A program made the translations under genes and the position numbers. Of a DNA stretch of 64,000 bases, positions 50,778 through 59,659 are shown piece after piece. The notes beneath the pieces are model-generated. The model did not search any database. It saw only the letters and a program-made list of their open reading frames with translations, and was not told the origin of the DNA. The stretch comes from Bdellovibrionales bacterium (lineage in GTDB: Bacteria; Pseudomonadota; Alphaproteobacteria; UBA9219): contig JBAZRW010000003.1 in assembly GCA_041662785.1 (NCBI GenBank), positions 1-64,000 of the forward strand, written 5' to 3'. The stretch's first letter is position 1. Each line of letters opens with the position of its first letter.

Positions 50778-51423
50778 CTGCGAGGCAGGGGCTATTCGCC
50801 GCGACATCGACGCTCTTTTTAAAAACACGCCTTGGCTGCTTCGTATGCTGGCGACGCTTCGCCCGTTTATCTGCCCTTTTGAGGAAATTTTGAAAGAGGT
50901 TCCGGCAGGCGCTTCGACCTTGGATATTGGCTGCGGGCAGGGGCTTTTGCTCAACCTTTTGGCGCAGCGTAAAATGATTGCGTCGGGCATCGGGTTTGAG
51001 GCGAATGAAATGACCTTGGCGATTGCCCGTCAAACAGCGCAGGAGCATGGGCTGGGCGGACTTTCCTTTGTGCAGGGCATGACCCCCGACCAACTGCCGC
51101 AAGGCCCCTTTGGGCTTGTGATGATGATTGATGTTCTGCATCACGTCAGCGTCAAGGATCAAAAAGGCTTGTTTATGGCGGCGGCGTCGCGCGTGGCTAA
51201 AGGGGGGTGCTTTATTTATAAAGATATGGCGATGAGGCCCCTGTGGTGCGCTTGGATTAACCGCCTGCACGATCTGGTTTTGGCGCGGCAAATTATCCAT
51301 TACGTCCCGTTTGAGATTGTCCAATTGTGGGCACATGAGGCAGGGTTTAAGGTTTTGCGCAGCGAGTCCTTGCGTCGGCTGGCCTATGCGCATGAGCTTC
51401 TTGTTTTGGAAAACCCCATATGA
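50770..51423 (+). CDS. Class I SAM-dependent methyltransferase
   Basis: A 217-residue methyltransferase. The start MCNCEAGAIRRDID at 50770 overlaps the end of the UbiA-family gene; the Cys pair in CNC is notable. Motif I is STLDIGCGQGLLLNLL; the acidic second strand is GIGFEANEMTLAIAR; motif IV is LVMMIDVLHHVS; then GGCFIYKDMAMRP. Its partner genes suggest it acts on a lipid or glycan intermediate of the cluster. It overlaps the following small transporter by four bases. Confidence 0.85.
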   Translation: MCNCEAGAIRRDIDALFKNTPWLLRMLATLRPFICPFEEILKEVPAGASTLDIGCGQGLLLNLLAQRKMIASGIGFEANEMTLAIARQTAQEHGLGGLSFVQGMTPDQLPQGPFGLVMMIDVLHHVSVKDQKGLFMAAASRVAKGGCFIYKDMAMRPLWCAWINRLHDLVLARQIIHYVPFEIVQLWAHEAGFKVLRSESLRRLAYAHELLVLENPI

Positions 51424-51797
51424 TCTTTGCCGCCGTTCCTTCTCCTTACTTTATCGCGTTGGCTGTGGCGGCCAACAGTGGCGCGACGTTGTTTTTGAAA
51501 AAGGCGATGCAGGGGCAAGCCTCTCTTTTGGCGACGTTTCCTTTTTTGTCGCCATCTGTTTTGGCCTATGGCGCCGCCGCGCTGTTTTTCTATGGCGCAG
51601 CGTTTATTCTTTACGCGTTGACGCTTCAACGGTTGCCTATTTGTCTTGCCTATCTCGTTATAACCTCGCTCACACAGATTGTATTATTGAGCTATGGTGT
51701 AACGTTTTTACAAGAATCACTAAGCCCAACGGCATGGGTTGGCGTGGGGCTGACATTGACGGGCCTCACCCTTATCTTTCTCCCGGTAGGACGGTAA
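51420..51797 (+). CDS. EamA/SMR-like four-helix membrane protein
   Basis: A 125-residue protein with four transmembrane helices of the small multidrug resistance or half-EamA type, like ArnE/ArnF, which flip lipid-linked sugars. The first helix contains NSGATLFLKKAM, the third ILYALTLQRLPICLAYLVIT, and the fourth LTLTGLTLIFLP. It lies after the UbiA-type and methyltransferase genes with overlaps, so a role in moving the polyprenyl-phosphate sugar across the inner membrane fits well. No E. coli-type membrane Glu is evident in helix 1. Confidence 0.78.
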   Translation: MIFAAVPSPYFIALAVAANSGATLFLKKAMQGQASLLATFPFLSPSVLAYGAAALFFYGAAFILYALTLQRLPICLAYLVITSLTQIVLLSYGVTFLQESLSPTAWVGVGLTLTGLTLIFLPVGR

Positions 51798-51803
51798 GAG
51801 AAC

Positions 51804-52835
51804 ATGGGCTTTCTTCGTTTGTTCCTAGCCTTGGGCGTGATCGCGGCTCATACATCCGGCAGCCCCTCCTTTTTTGTTGGCGGGCGTGAGTCCGTCCTCC
51901 TTTTTTATATTATCTCTGGCTTTTACATGAGCCTTATCCTGAATGAGAAATACACAGGTGTAGGCTCTAACATCGCTTTTTATAAAAGCCGTTATTTGCG
52001 CCTGTGGGTTCCCTATGCCGTCGCAATGGTTTTCGTAGCGATAGGATTCTTGGCATCGGGCGTTTGGCGTTTTTATGCTGAAACCTATCAGGCCTTTCCT
52101 GCGGGCTATGCCGTCTTTGCGGGGCTGTCGAATATCTTTATCTTGGGGCAGGACATTCTGTGGCTGGTCAGTACCCGCGCGGGTGAGCTGGTGTTACGCC
52201 CGATGGGAGCCGAAGGCTTTAACGGCGCATCGCTGGCCATGAATGGCCCCGTTTTTTCCGTAAGCTTAGAGCTGTACTTTTATATGCTTGCGCCGTTTAT
52301 TGTTCGGCGAAAGAGGACGGCTTATTTGTTTGCTCTAACGGGGTTGGCCTATCATGTGATGTTGCGCGCGGGGCATCTTTCCAGCCTTGGCCTAACCTAT
52401 CACGTCTTTCCCGCGACGGTTGCCTATTTCGGGATGGGCGCTTCGCTTTATCATCTGTCTAAAAAGGAGCTGTGGCAGAAAAGTGATCTTGCCTTTATCG
52501 CTGTTGCTGTGGGCTTGATCATGCTCATGAGCTCCACCTTCTTGCCAAGGCCGCTTCTTATTGGCTTTATGGTCGCGTTGCCCTTCCTTTTTGCGCTGAT
52601 GCGTAGGATCGCGTTTGACCGTTGGTTGGGTGAGCTTTCATACGGCGTTTATATAATACATCTCCCTTTGCTGATGATTGTGAACAAATGGACGCATGAT
52701 TTTTGGGGCGTGGGGCAGTTTTGGGGGATCGCGCTCACTTCTATCCTGCTTAGCATGGCACTTCATCACGGGATCGAAGTGCCCCTCACGCGCTACCGCG
52801 AGCGTCATTTTGCTTCGCGGATGATTTCCAAATAA
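51804..52835 (+). CDS. Acyltransferase family 3 membrane protein
   Basis: An OafA/YrhL-like protein of 343 residues with about ten helices, which would acylate (usually acetylate) a sugar from the membrane. N-terminal FLRLFLALGVIAAHTSG has the family His after the first helix; SVLLFYIISGFYMSLIL and YKSRYLRLWVPYAVAM follow (the R-x-x-R region); FSVSLELYFYMLAPFIV and LGELSYGVYIIHLPLLMIV close the pattern. Its end overlaps the convergent GT4 gene by 31 bases. Confidence 0.88.
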   Translation: MGFLRLFLALGVIAAHTSGSPSFFVGGRESVLLFYIISGFYMSLILNEKYTGVGSNIAFYKSRYLRLWVPYAVAMVFVAIGFLASGVWRFYAETYQAFPAGYAVFAGLSNIFILGQDILWLVSTRAGELVLRPMGAEGFNGASLAMNGPVFSVSLELYFYMLAPFIVRRKRTAYLFALTGLAYHVMLRAGHLSSLGLTYHVFPATVAYFGMGASLYHLSKKELWQKSDLAFIAVAVGLIMLMSSTFLPRPLLIGFMVALPFLFALMRRIAFDRWLGELSYGVYIIHLPLLMIVNKWTHDFWGVGQFWGIALTSILLSMALHHGIEVPLTRYRERHFASRMISK

Positions 52836-53941
52836 AGCGCCTCATATAAAGCCATCATGCGCGTGAGCGAGAAATGCGCCTCTACGTGCTCCTTGCCCTT
52901 GCGGCCAAGCTCGGCACGATAGGCTTCTGGCGCCTCGATCATGGCTGTAAGTGCCGACGCCAACGCTTTGGGTGAGGAGGACGGTACGGTCACGCCGCCT
53001 TCACCAAGAAGAGCGGGCAGGTCGTCCACGTTAGTCGTAACACAGGGCTTTTCCATCGCCATCGCTTCGGCAACGGCAAGGCCAAACGACTCCGTAATGG
53101 AAGAAAGGCAAAAGATATCCATGGCTGCCAAGCAGTCGGGGATATCGGCGCGTTCGCCCATCAGATGAAAGGCGGCGGAGGCGCTCTCACGCCCGATCCA
53201 AGCGTTTAGCGGCGGGTTGGATTTGGTCATATCCGTCCCTACCAACATAAAATGAACGTTTTTGTTTTGCGATAAAACAAGTCCTGCCGCGCGGACAAGC
53301 GTTTCGATATCCTTGGTTCCATTAAATCGCGCGACGCAACCGATGACCATCGCACTATCGGGAATCCCTTCTTCTTGCCGGAGGCGCGTTCGGGCTTGTG
53401 GGGTAGCTTTCATGGCCACAATATCAAGGCCGTTCGGGATTACGACGATTCGGCTAGAGTCATAGCCGCGCTGCGCGTGAAAAAGGCTGCAGGCCTGTGA
53501 GACGGCGATGATCTTGACGGGAATCCATACCGACAACCTTGCGCAAAGGGGCAGAAGCCAGCGCGCTGAAGCCGTTCCCGCCAGCGCAATGTTACAGGCG
53601 TGAAGGCTCCATACGACATGGGGGCAGCCCGCCAACCGCGCCACGATCCCGCCGATAAGGTCAGCGTGAACCATCCATGTTTGCATGATGTCGGGTTTCG
53701 TTTTCCTGATAAGGCGGTAAAGCGCCCATAGGACGCGCGGCGCATCAATAAGAGAGTGGAGACCCAAGGCGTGAACGGTCACGCCTTTTTCTTTCAGGCG
53801 CACGCCAATAGGCCCTGTGTCCGTCAACGAGATGACCTCGTGATGAAACGCGGGCGAGCCTTGATGCCGCTCAACAAGGCGCTGCAGCATGATTTCTGCG
53901 CCGCCCGTGTTCAGGCCGATGATAAGGTGAAGAATACGCAT
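52805..53941 (-). CDS. Glycosyltransferase family 4
   Basis: A 378-residue GT-B enzyme. The N-terminus RILHLIIGLNTGGAEIMLQR is typical of GT4 proteins in O-antigen and capsule clusters. The C-terminal half has VIGCVARFNGTKDIETLVRA, HFMLVGTDM, MDIFCLSSITESFGLAVAEA with the E-x7-E pair, and MEKPCVTTNVDDLPALLGEG. It alone in this part is on the minus strand and starts 135 bases from the divergent legB-like gene. The sugar it transfers is unknown. Confidence 0.9.
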   Translation of the reverse strand: MRILHLIIGLNTGGAEIMLQRLVERHQGSPAFHHEVISLTDTGPIGVRLKEKGVTVHALGLHSLIDAPRVLWALYRLIRKTKPDIMQTWMVHADLIGGIVARLAGCPHVVWSLHACNIALAGTASARWLLPLCARLSVWIPVKIIAVSQACSLFHAQRGYDSSRIVVIPNGLDIVAMKATPQARTRLRQEEGIPDSAMVIGCVARFNGTKDIETLVRAAGLVLSQNKNVHFMLVGTDMTKSNPPLNAWIGRESASAAFHLMGERADIPDCLAAMDIFCLSSITESFGLAVAEAMAMEKPCVTTNVDDLPALLGEGGVTVPSSSPKALASALTAMIEAPEAYRAELGRKGKEHVEAHFSLTRMMALYEALYLEIIREAK

Positions 53942-54075
53942 ACTTTTTGACTAAAACACATTGGCGATGGCTCGTCCAGCGGTGCTGTAAGTGCCTTGGC
54001 GGGCTCCTTTGACTTTGGGCGGTGAAGTGGGGTAAAAGTCTATCTCCTTGTTTTTAACCTTTATGCGCGATTAAC

Positions 54076-55083
54076 ATGTCAAAACCCCAAAAGATTCTGG
54101 TCACGGGAGCCGATGGCTTCATAGGCTCTCACTTGACCGAAGAGCTTGTTCGTCAAGGGCATGACGTGACCGCCTTTGTTCTTTACAACTCCTTTGGCTC
54201 ATGGGGCTGGTTGGATCACTGCTCGCCTGACGTGCGGGGCAAGTTTAAGGTTTTCTCCGGCGATATTCGCGATCCCAACGGCGTTAGGACGGCGATGGCG
54301 GGCATGGATGCTGTCATGCACCTTGCGGCGTTGATTGCGATTCCTTTTTCCTATCACTCGCCAGATTCGTACGTCGATACGAATATCAAAGGGACGCTGA
54401 ATGTTTTGCAGGCAGCCCGCAGTGAGGGCGTGGCGCGGATTATCCATACCTCCACCAGTGAGGTTTACGGGACGGCACGTTATGTGCCAATTGATGAGGT
54501 TCACCCGCTGCAGGGCCAGTCTCCCTATTCAGCGACGAAGATTGCCGCTGATCAGTTGGCGATGTCGTTCTTCCTTTCATTCGGCACGCCTGTCGTGACG
54601 GTGCGCCCGTTTAACACCTATGGTCCTCGGCAATCCGCCCGTGCCGTGATCCCGACGATTATCACCCAATTGGCGGCAGGGCAGAGGCAGATAAAGCTTG
54701 GCTCGCTTCATCCTACGCGTGACTTCAACTATGTTGAGGATACCGTGGCAGGTTTTATTGCCGCCCTAACAGCAAAGGGCTGCGTTGGTGAGACGATCAA
54801 TTTGGGGAGTAATTTTGAGGTGAGCATCGGCAAAACGGCGCAGATGATTGCTCAAGCGATGGGCACGCCCGTTGAAATCCTCTCCGATGACGAAAGGCTT
54901 CGCCCTGCCAAAAGCGAGGTTGAGCGTCTGTGGGCCTCGAATGAAAAAGCTAAGAAGCTTTTGGAATGGGCGCCCTGTTATGGCGGTGAAGAAGGCTTTG
55001 CAAGGGGGCTTCAAAAGACGATTGAGTGGTTCATAAACCCCGAGAATCTGAAAACCTATAAAGCGGGGATATATAATGTCTAA
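54076..55083 (+). CDS. NAD-dependent 4,6-dehydratase, LegB-like
   Basis: An extended SDR enzyme of 335 residues that closely follows LegB and related GlcNAc-nucleotide 4,6-dehydratases: VTGADGFIGSHLTEELV, ALIAIPFSYHSPDSYVDTNI, HTSTSEVYGTARYVPIDEVH, QSPYSATKIAADQLAMSF (Tyr-x3-Lys), RPFNTYGPRQSARAVIPTII and PTRDFNYVEDTVAGFI. LegB begins legionaminic acid synthesis from GDP-GlcNAc in Campylobacter, but here no LegC aminotransferase, sugar synthase or CMP ligase is seen, so the end product may differ. The next gene overlaps by eight bases. Confidence 0.87.
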   Translation: MSKPQKILVTGADGFIGSHLTEELVRQGHDVTAFVLYNSFGSWGWLDHCSPDVRGKFKVFSGDIRDPNGVRTAMAGMDAVMHLAALIAIPFSYHSPDSYVDTNIKGTLNVLQAARSEGVARIIHTSTSEVYGTARYVPIDEVHPLQGQSPYSATKIAADQLAMSFFLSFGTPVVTVRPFNTYGPRQSARAVIPTIITQLAAGQRQIKLGSLHPTRDFNYVEDTVAGFIAALTAKGCVGETINLGSNFEVSIGKTAQMIAQAMGTPVEILSDDERLRPAKSEVERLWASNEKAKKLLEWAPCYGGEEGFARGLQKTIEWFINPENLKTYKAGIYNV

Positions 55084-55789
55084 ACGCGCTGTGATCCTCG
55101 CGGGCGGGAAGGGGACGCGGCTGCGTCCCTATACGACCGTCCTTCCCAAGCCGCTTATGCCGCTAGACGATCGACCGATCCTTGAAATTGTGATCAGGCA
55201 GCTTGCTAAGGCGGGGTTTGATCGCGTGACCTTGGCCGTTAATCATCAGGCGGAGCTTATCCAAGCGTTTTTCCAAGACGGCGCGCGGCTTGGTGTATCT
55301 ATCGACTATTCTTTAGAAGATAAGCCGCTTAGCACGATGGGGCCGTTGAAGCTTATCCCTGATTTACCGGATCACTTTTTGGTGATGAATGGCGATATTC
55401 TTTCCGATCTTGATTATGGCGCTTTCTATGACAGGCATGTTCAAGCGGATCGTCTGTTCACGGTTTCCTCGATGGAAAGGGAGCAGCGCGTTGATTATGG
55501 CGTTCTTGATTTGAACGAGGCAAACGATTTAGTGGGCTTTCGCGAGAAGCCTAGCCTGACCTATCACGTCAGCATGGGCGTTTATATGGTCAGCCGTAGG
55601 GTTTTGGATGTTATCCCTGAAGGCCGATCTTACGGATTCGATCAGTTGATGCTTGATCTGATTAAGACAAAAACACCCGCAACCGTAGTCCCGTTCGATG
55701 GCTATTGGCTGGATATCGGCAGGCCGGACGATTACGAAAAGGCGCAGAGTGAGTTTGCTGCCATGAAAAGCAGGTTCCTTGATGATTGA
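55076..55789 (+). CDS. Nucleotidyltransferase for NDP-sugar synthesis (RmlA-like)
   Basis: A 237-residue sugar-1-phosphate nucleotidyltransferase. The signature AVILAGGKGTRLRPYTTVLP binds the nucleotide; PKPLMPLDDRPILEIVIRQL, then the metal Asp of FLVMNGDILSDLDYGAF, FREKPSLTYHVSMGVYM and the final GYWLDIGRPDDYEKAQ complete the fold. No extra C-terminal domain is present. PtmE-like proteins of this kind accompany LegB in legionaminic acid pathways. It overlaps the preceding and following genes by eight bases each, so it is part of a tight operon. Confidence 0.88.
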   Translation: MSKRAVILAGGKGTRLRPYTTVLPKPLMPLDDRPILEIVIRQLAKAGFDRVTLAVNHQAELIQAFFQDGARLGVSIDYSLEDKPLSTMGPLKLIPDLPDHFLVMNGDILSDLDYGAFYDRHVQADRLFTVSSMEREQRVDYGVLDLNEANDLVGFREKPSLTYHVSMGVYMVSRRVLDVIPEGRSYGFDQLMLDLIKTKTPATVVPFDGYWLDIGRPDDYEKAQSEFAAMKSRFLDD

Positions 55790-56633
55790 TGCCCTTGTGA
55801 CAGGTGCAGGCGGCTTTGTGGGGCGAGCGCTTGTGGCTCGTTTGAAGGCCGAAGGCCGTGACGTTTTAGCATTGGATAGAGCCGCTGGTGAGGTTGAGGA
55901 CGCCGCAACGTGGGAGGCTCTTCCCGCCGCTCGCTGTGTTTATCATCTGGCAGCGCGCACCTACGTCCCCGATAGTTGGCGTGATAAGGCCGCTTTTATT
56001 AAAACAAACGTGATGGGAACTGAACAGGCATTGGCCTATTGCCGCCAGCATGGCGCTCGCCTGATTTATTTAAGCGCCTATGTTTATGGGATTCCACAAA
56101 ACCTGCCGATTGCTGAAGAGCACTCTGTTTCTCCCAATAATCCCTATGCCCTTTCAAAACACTTGGCCGAACAATTGTGCGCTTTTGCGGCGGCGTTTCA
56201 GGGCGTGGACGTAACGGTATTGCGGCCTTTTAACATTTATGGTGTTGGGCAGCGTTCGGATTTTCTGATCCCTACGATAATAGAACAAGTCAAAAGGGGA
56301 GATGTCATTCGCGTTAAAGACCTCGCGCCGCGCCGTGACTATGTTTATATCGATGACGTGGTTGAGGCGATGGTGAAGGCTGCAGCCTGTCCCTCTGGCT
56401 ATCATGTGTTAAATATTGGAAGCGGCCAATCCTCTTCGGTAGAAGAGATTATTGCCACTGTCCAGCGCGTGGCGGGGACGTCTTTTCCCGTTTATTCCGA
56501 AGAGCAGGTCAGGGCGCAGGAAATCCCCGATGTTGTGGCAGATGTGCGGTTAGCCAAAGACGTTTTGGGCTGGTCACCGCGCACGTCGTTTGAGGAAGGA
56601 ATACGAAACCTTATACGGATGGAGACGGCTTGA
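55782..56633 (+). CDS. NAD(P)-dependent sugar epimerase (SDR)
   Basis: A 283-residue extended SDR protein. The start is the ATG at 55782; a TTG just before it is less likely. ALVTGAGGFVGRALVARL binds the cofactor; VYHLAARTYVPDSW, LIYLSAYVYGIPQ (Ser and Tyr at the active site), NPYALSKHLAEQL (Tyr-x3-Lys), RPFNIYGVGQRSDFLIPTII and PRRDYVYIDDVVEAMV follow. It belongs with UDP-glucose 4-epimerase-like enzymes, substrate unknown. The stop overlaps the next ATG. Confidence 0.86.
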   Translation: MIDALVTGAGGFVGRALVARLKAEGRDVLALDRAAGEVEDAATWEALPAARCVYHLAARTYVPDSWRDKAAFIKTNVMGTEQALAYCRQHGARLIYLSAYVYGIPQNLPIAEEHSVSPNNPYALSKHLAEQLCAFAAAFQGVDVTVLRPFNIYGVGQRSDFLIPTIIEQVKRGDVIRVKDLAPRRDYVYIDDVVEAMVKAAACPSGYHVLNIGSGQSSSVEEIIATVQRVAGTSFPVYSEEQVRAQEIPDVVADVRLAKDVLGWSPRTSFEEGIRNLIRMETA

Positions 56634-57571
56634 TGAAGACGTCTGTTATTGTCTCCAGTATGAACCGCAAGGTAACGCTTTTGCGCCTGATGGACAATCT
56701 TGTCGCGCAAACGAATCGGCCTGATGAAGTGATCGTGGTTGAGGCCGGCGGTGGCACATGGTCGCCGGATGAAGTCCCCTCAGCCCTTCGTGCAGGCTTT
56801 AACGTCCTTTATGCCAAAGGCGAAGCCTTAGCGGTTTCGCGCGATAAGGGCCAGCAAGCGGCTACGGGGGATGTTCTTTTCTTCCTTGATGACGACATTG
56901 TCATGCCGAATACCTATGTCGCGCAAGCGCTCGCCTATCTAGCCGCTAACCCTTCCGTTATGGCGGTGGGGGGGGCTTATGTGGATAAGGATGCGCCGGA
57001 TCGCGCAGACTCGAAGCACCTTTTTGCGCGTCTGATGGGGATTCATGGCGATGGACACGCCAACCGTCTTTTGCCATCGGGCTGGACGGACTATGTGCGT
57101 GGGCTCTATGCGCAAGAGGTTTCTGAGGCCGAATGGCTTTTTGGATGCAACAGCGTTGTGCGTGCTACGGCCTTTCCTAAGGCGCAATTTGCCACGGGTA
57201 TGGCGGCGTGGTCGTTCTTAGAGGACGTTTTCTTCGGTCGTTCTTTGATGAAGAATTTTGGTCTGTGCCTACGCGTTCTTCCGTCCTTGCGCGTCATTCA
57301 TGATCCTCCGTCAAGCGGGGGACGGATTAGTCCTGCCACGCTGCGGATGCGCGTTTTGTACCGTTATATTCTTTGGCGCGAGCATGTTGCCAAGAACCTA
57401 AAAAGCCGCTTTATGTTTGCCTTGGGCATGCTTGCCAATCTGCTTTTGATGATCAAGCAGGAAAAGCGTTTTTGGGTTGTTCCTGAAAGCCTTAAAGCGA
57501 CGCTTTTTATCATCAAGAATCCAAACCTGTCATGGGAAGAAGCCAATGAGTTTATTTTTTCGAAAACGTAG
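56633..57571 (+). CDS. Glycosyltransferase family 2
   Basis: A 312-residue GT-A enzyme. MKTSVIVSSMNRKVTLLRLM and NRPDEVIVVEAGGG begin the nucleotide-binding half; DVLFFLDDDIVMPNTYV holds the metal-binding D-D-D; EWLFGCNSVVRATAF and FLEDVFFGRSLM (acidic E-D catalytic region) follow. The last 80 residues include a weak hydrophobic stretch that may touch the membrane. A G8 run lies at 56968-56975 in the coding region. The start overlaps the SDR stop (TGATG) and the end overlaps the next gene by 26 bases. Confidence 0.9.
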   Translation: MKTSVIVSSMNRKVTLLRLMDNLVAQTNRPDEVIVVEAGGGTWSPDEVPSALRAGFNVLYAKGEALAVSRDKGQQAATGDVLFFLDDDIVMPNTYVAQALAYLAANPSVMAVGGAYVDKDAPDRADSKHLFARLMGIHGDGHANRLLPSGWTDYVRGLYAQEVSEAEWLFGCNSVVRATAFPKAQFATGMAAWSFLEDVFFGRSLMKNFGLCLRVLPSLRVIHDPPSSGGRISPATLRMRVLYRYILWREHVAKNLKSRFMFALGMLANLLLMIKQEKRFWVVPESLKATLFIIKNPNLSWEEANEFIFSKT

Positions 57572-58415
57572 CGTCTTTGGGCGGTTTCCGTTCGTTTATG
57601 TGATCCAGCTTTGGGATAATCCGGCATATTTCGTTTCTATTCTAAAAAGGCTTTTTATTTATAAACGCGACACAACAGATTATGCGCCGTGCTACAAGAA
57701 CCTCCATTTTCTCTCGGCGCAGGAAACGCTAGAAGATTTAATGGCAACGGGAAAAAGTTTGGCGCGATACAGTGATGGCGAGATTGGCCAGCTGGTTGGC
57801 GCAGGGGAATACCCGCCGGATTCGGATTGGTGTCAAAAGAACTCTAAGGCGCTGATTGCTGATCTTACGGCATCGCTTTCTTCAACAGACTCACGCCTGA
57901 TGGTGGCGGTGGATCCTCCGTCGACCTTTTTGGCGGCTCGCGACTCTGTTCATTCCATCCGCTTTGAATATGCGATGTGGCTGGATACGCGTCGCCTTTT
58001 ATGGAAATACCTAAACCCCAGCGTTCGTTATGGTCACTGCCATCTTTTTATCAAGGCTAACTGCCCTGATCTTGATTGGGCGCAGTTGAGGGATTTTCTG
58101 AGCGATAAAGACATTATTATCGCTACAGGGCATGTGGAGAAGCTGAAGCATTTGCAGCTGGGGCGTAGGACGTTCTTTATCGAGTGCGGGACGGAAAACG
58201 CCTATGAGAAAAAGGAAGCCATTAGGGCAGCAATCCTGAAAAAGATCGAGGAAGAAAAACTGAATAAGTCGTCCACGATTGTTTTCGCCTCGCTTGGCCC
58301 CACGGCGGCCATTCTGGCTCATCAAATGTTGAACACAGGGGTGTGCTTGTGGGACACGGGCCATATGTTTGAGTTTGCAGCTACAGGTTTTATTGAGGAC
58401 GTTTTTAAGGTCTAA
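57546..58415 (+). CDS. GT-D-fold glycosyltransferase (DUF1792-like)
   Basis: A 289-residue protein matching the GT-D (DUF1792, SP_1767) glycosyltransferases seen in Gram-positive adhesin glycosylation and many surface-glycan clusters. The signature is SLARYSDGEIGQLVG (Asp-Gly-Glu for metal binding), preceded by LSAQETLEDLMATG and followed by LMVAVDPPSTFL, GHCHLFIKANCPDLDWAQLR, IIATGHVEKLKHL and IVFASLGPTAAILAHQML. The start ATG at 57546 lies inside the previous gene. The sugar donor is not known. Confidence 0.82.
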   Translation: MSLFFRKRSVFGRFPFVYVIQLWDNPAYFVSILKRLFIYKRDTTDYAPCYKNLHFLSAQETLEDLMATGKSLARYSDGEIGQLVGAGEYPPDSDWCQKNSKALIADLTASLSSTDSRLMVAVDPPSTFLAARDSVHSIRFEYAMWLDTRRLLWKYLNPSVRYGHCHLFIKANCPDLDWAQLRDFLSDKDIIIATGHVEKLKHLQLGRRTFFIECGTENAYEKKEAIRAAILKKIEEEKLNKSSTIVFASLGPTAAILAHQMLNTGVCLWDTGHMFEFAATGFIEDVFKV

Positions 58416-59482
58416 CCTTCTGCTGCGTTTTCATCCGCTTCTGGTGGGGCGAACCCGTACAGGAGCAAAAGCGGAAAGCCCAACGTTGATGTGATCATTT
58501 CTTCTTTGACCATAAGCAAAAGGAGCGCGGCCGCAAAGACTTTGTTTTTCATGCCGGGCTTCAGTCCGATTTTGACGATCACAAGAAATGAAAGAGCCAA
58601 GGCCAAAATCATGGCAGGTAAGCCCGCCTGCAAAAGCCAACGGCTGGCTACGGGATCAAAACCGCCGCCTTCAGAATACCGTGGGATTCCGTTGCCAAGC
58701 CAAAAGGTTTTTATGTCATGGGGCGCTTTGTATTGCGAAAGCGTATCCTTAGAAGAGTAGTCCTGTTTGAAATCGCCTGTTGCGACCACTTGAACGGCTG
58801 GCATAAGGCGAACATCAAAATGATAGGTAAGAAGCCGTTGAAGGCGTGGCGTTCCTGCCATAAACATGGTGGATAACACTAGAATCATAGCAATAAGAGC
58901 CCGTCTGTTGACCATCAGTAAAAACGGCCAAAGGAGGCATAAAGTTCGCGCACCGAATAAAACAGAAAAGCTGTTGATTACGGTTAGGGCCACCGATGTC
59001 GCTTTCTTGCGGTTAATAAGAAGAACGACGGATAAAAAACCAAGGAACGAGGAAACCTGAAAATTGTTCAAAAGTCCTGTTTTTCGCGTTGCTTCAGAAT
59101 AAAGATGCCAGAAATCTGTCATAATCCAGCGAAACGGTGTGGGCAGAATCTGCGCTTCCTCAAGAATCTGAATGAAGACAATAAGACTGCTAACACTAGA
59201 GAGGACAAGAACGGCTTGCATAATCCGCTCAGGCGCTTTGGGAAACCAGCGAATGAGGGCGTAGGCAATAAGTCCTTCGATCAAAAGCCGCATTGCGCTA
59301 ACAACGGGTTCAAGGGAGCCTTGTATGAAGTAAAAAGTCACAATGTTCCAGCCTGCAAAAGCTAGAAGCAAGATAGCCATAGGGCGAGCCAAATAGACGG
59401 GATTTTGAGAAAGGGCGTTTGCCGACTCGGCCATCCTTTTCCATGGTTGCGTGAAAAAGGTTATATTTTTCAAAACGTTCAT
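58412..59482 (-). CDS. O-antigen polymerase/ligase-like membrane protein (Wzy-like)
   Basis: A protein of about 356 residues with nine to ten hydrophobic helices and one larger non-cytoplasmic loop (about 245-285, HFDVRLMPAVQVVATGDFKQ and beyond). Size and topology fit a Wzy polymerase or WaaL ligase. Such proteins have little sequence identity, so the call is by topology and place in the cluster. The start MNVLKNITFF at 59482 is chosen; the open frame extends much further upstream but that part looks non-coding. It is on the opposite strand to its neighbours and overlaps the GT-D gene end by four bases. Confidence 0.6.
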   Translation of the reverse strand: MNVLKNITFFTQPWKRMAESANALSQNPVYLARPMAILLLAFAGWNIVTFYFIQGSLEPVVSAMRLLIEGLIAYALIRWFPKAPERIMQAVLVLSSVSSLIVFIQILEEAQILPTPFRWIMTDFWHLYSEATRKTGLLNNFQVSSFLGFLSVVLLINRKKATSVALTVINSFSVLFGARTLCLLWPFLLMVNRRALIAMILVLSTMFMAGTPRLQRLLTYHFDVRLMPAVQVVATGDFKQDYSSKDTLSQYKAPHDIKTFWLGNGIPRYSEGGGFDPVASRWLLQAGLPAMILALALSFLVIVKIGLKPGMKNKVFAAALLLLMVKEEMITSTLGFPLLLLYGFAPPEADENAAEG

Positions 59483-59659
59483 ATTTTTGGACGTGGCTAG
59501 AGTTTTGATAGTGAGGGGCTCGCAAGAGTCGTCTTGTGTACATTTTTCATGTCCCAAAGGCAAGGCTCCTGATATATCATACAAAAAATGGCGGGGGGTA
59601 TTCACGATTCGGTTCCTGCTTTTTAATAGAGCAAGATGCCCCCTTTTTTTAGGTTTCTC

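Noticed and set aside
54076..56633. A complete legionaminic acid pathway
   Set aside because: Only a LegB-like dehydratase and a PtmE-like nucleotidyltransferase are present; aminotransferase, sialic-acid-type synthase and CMP ligase are not in the window.
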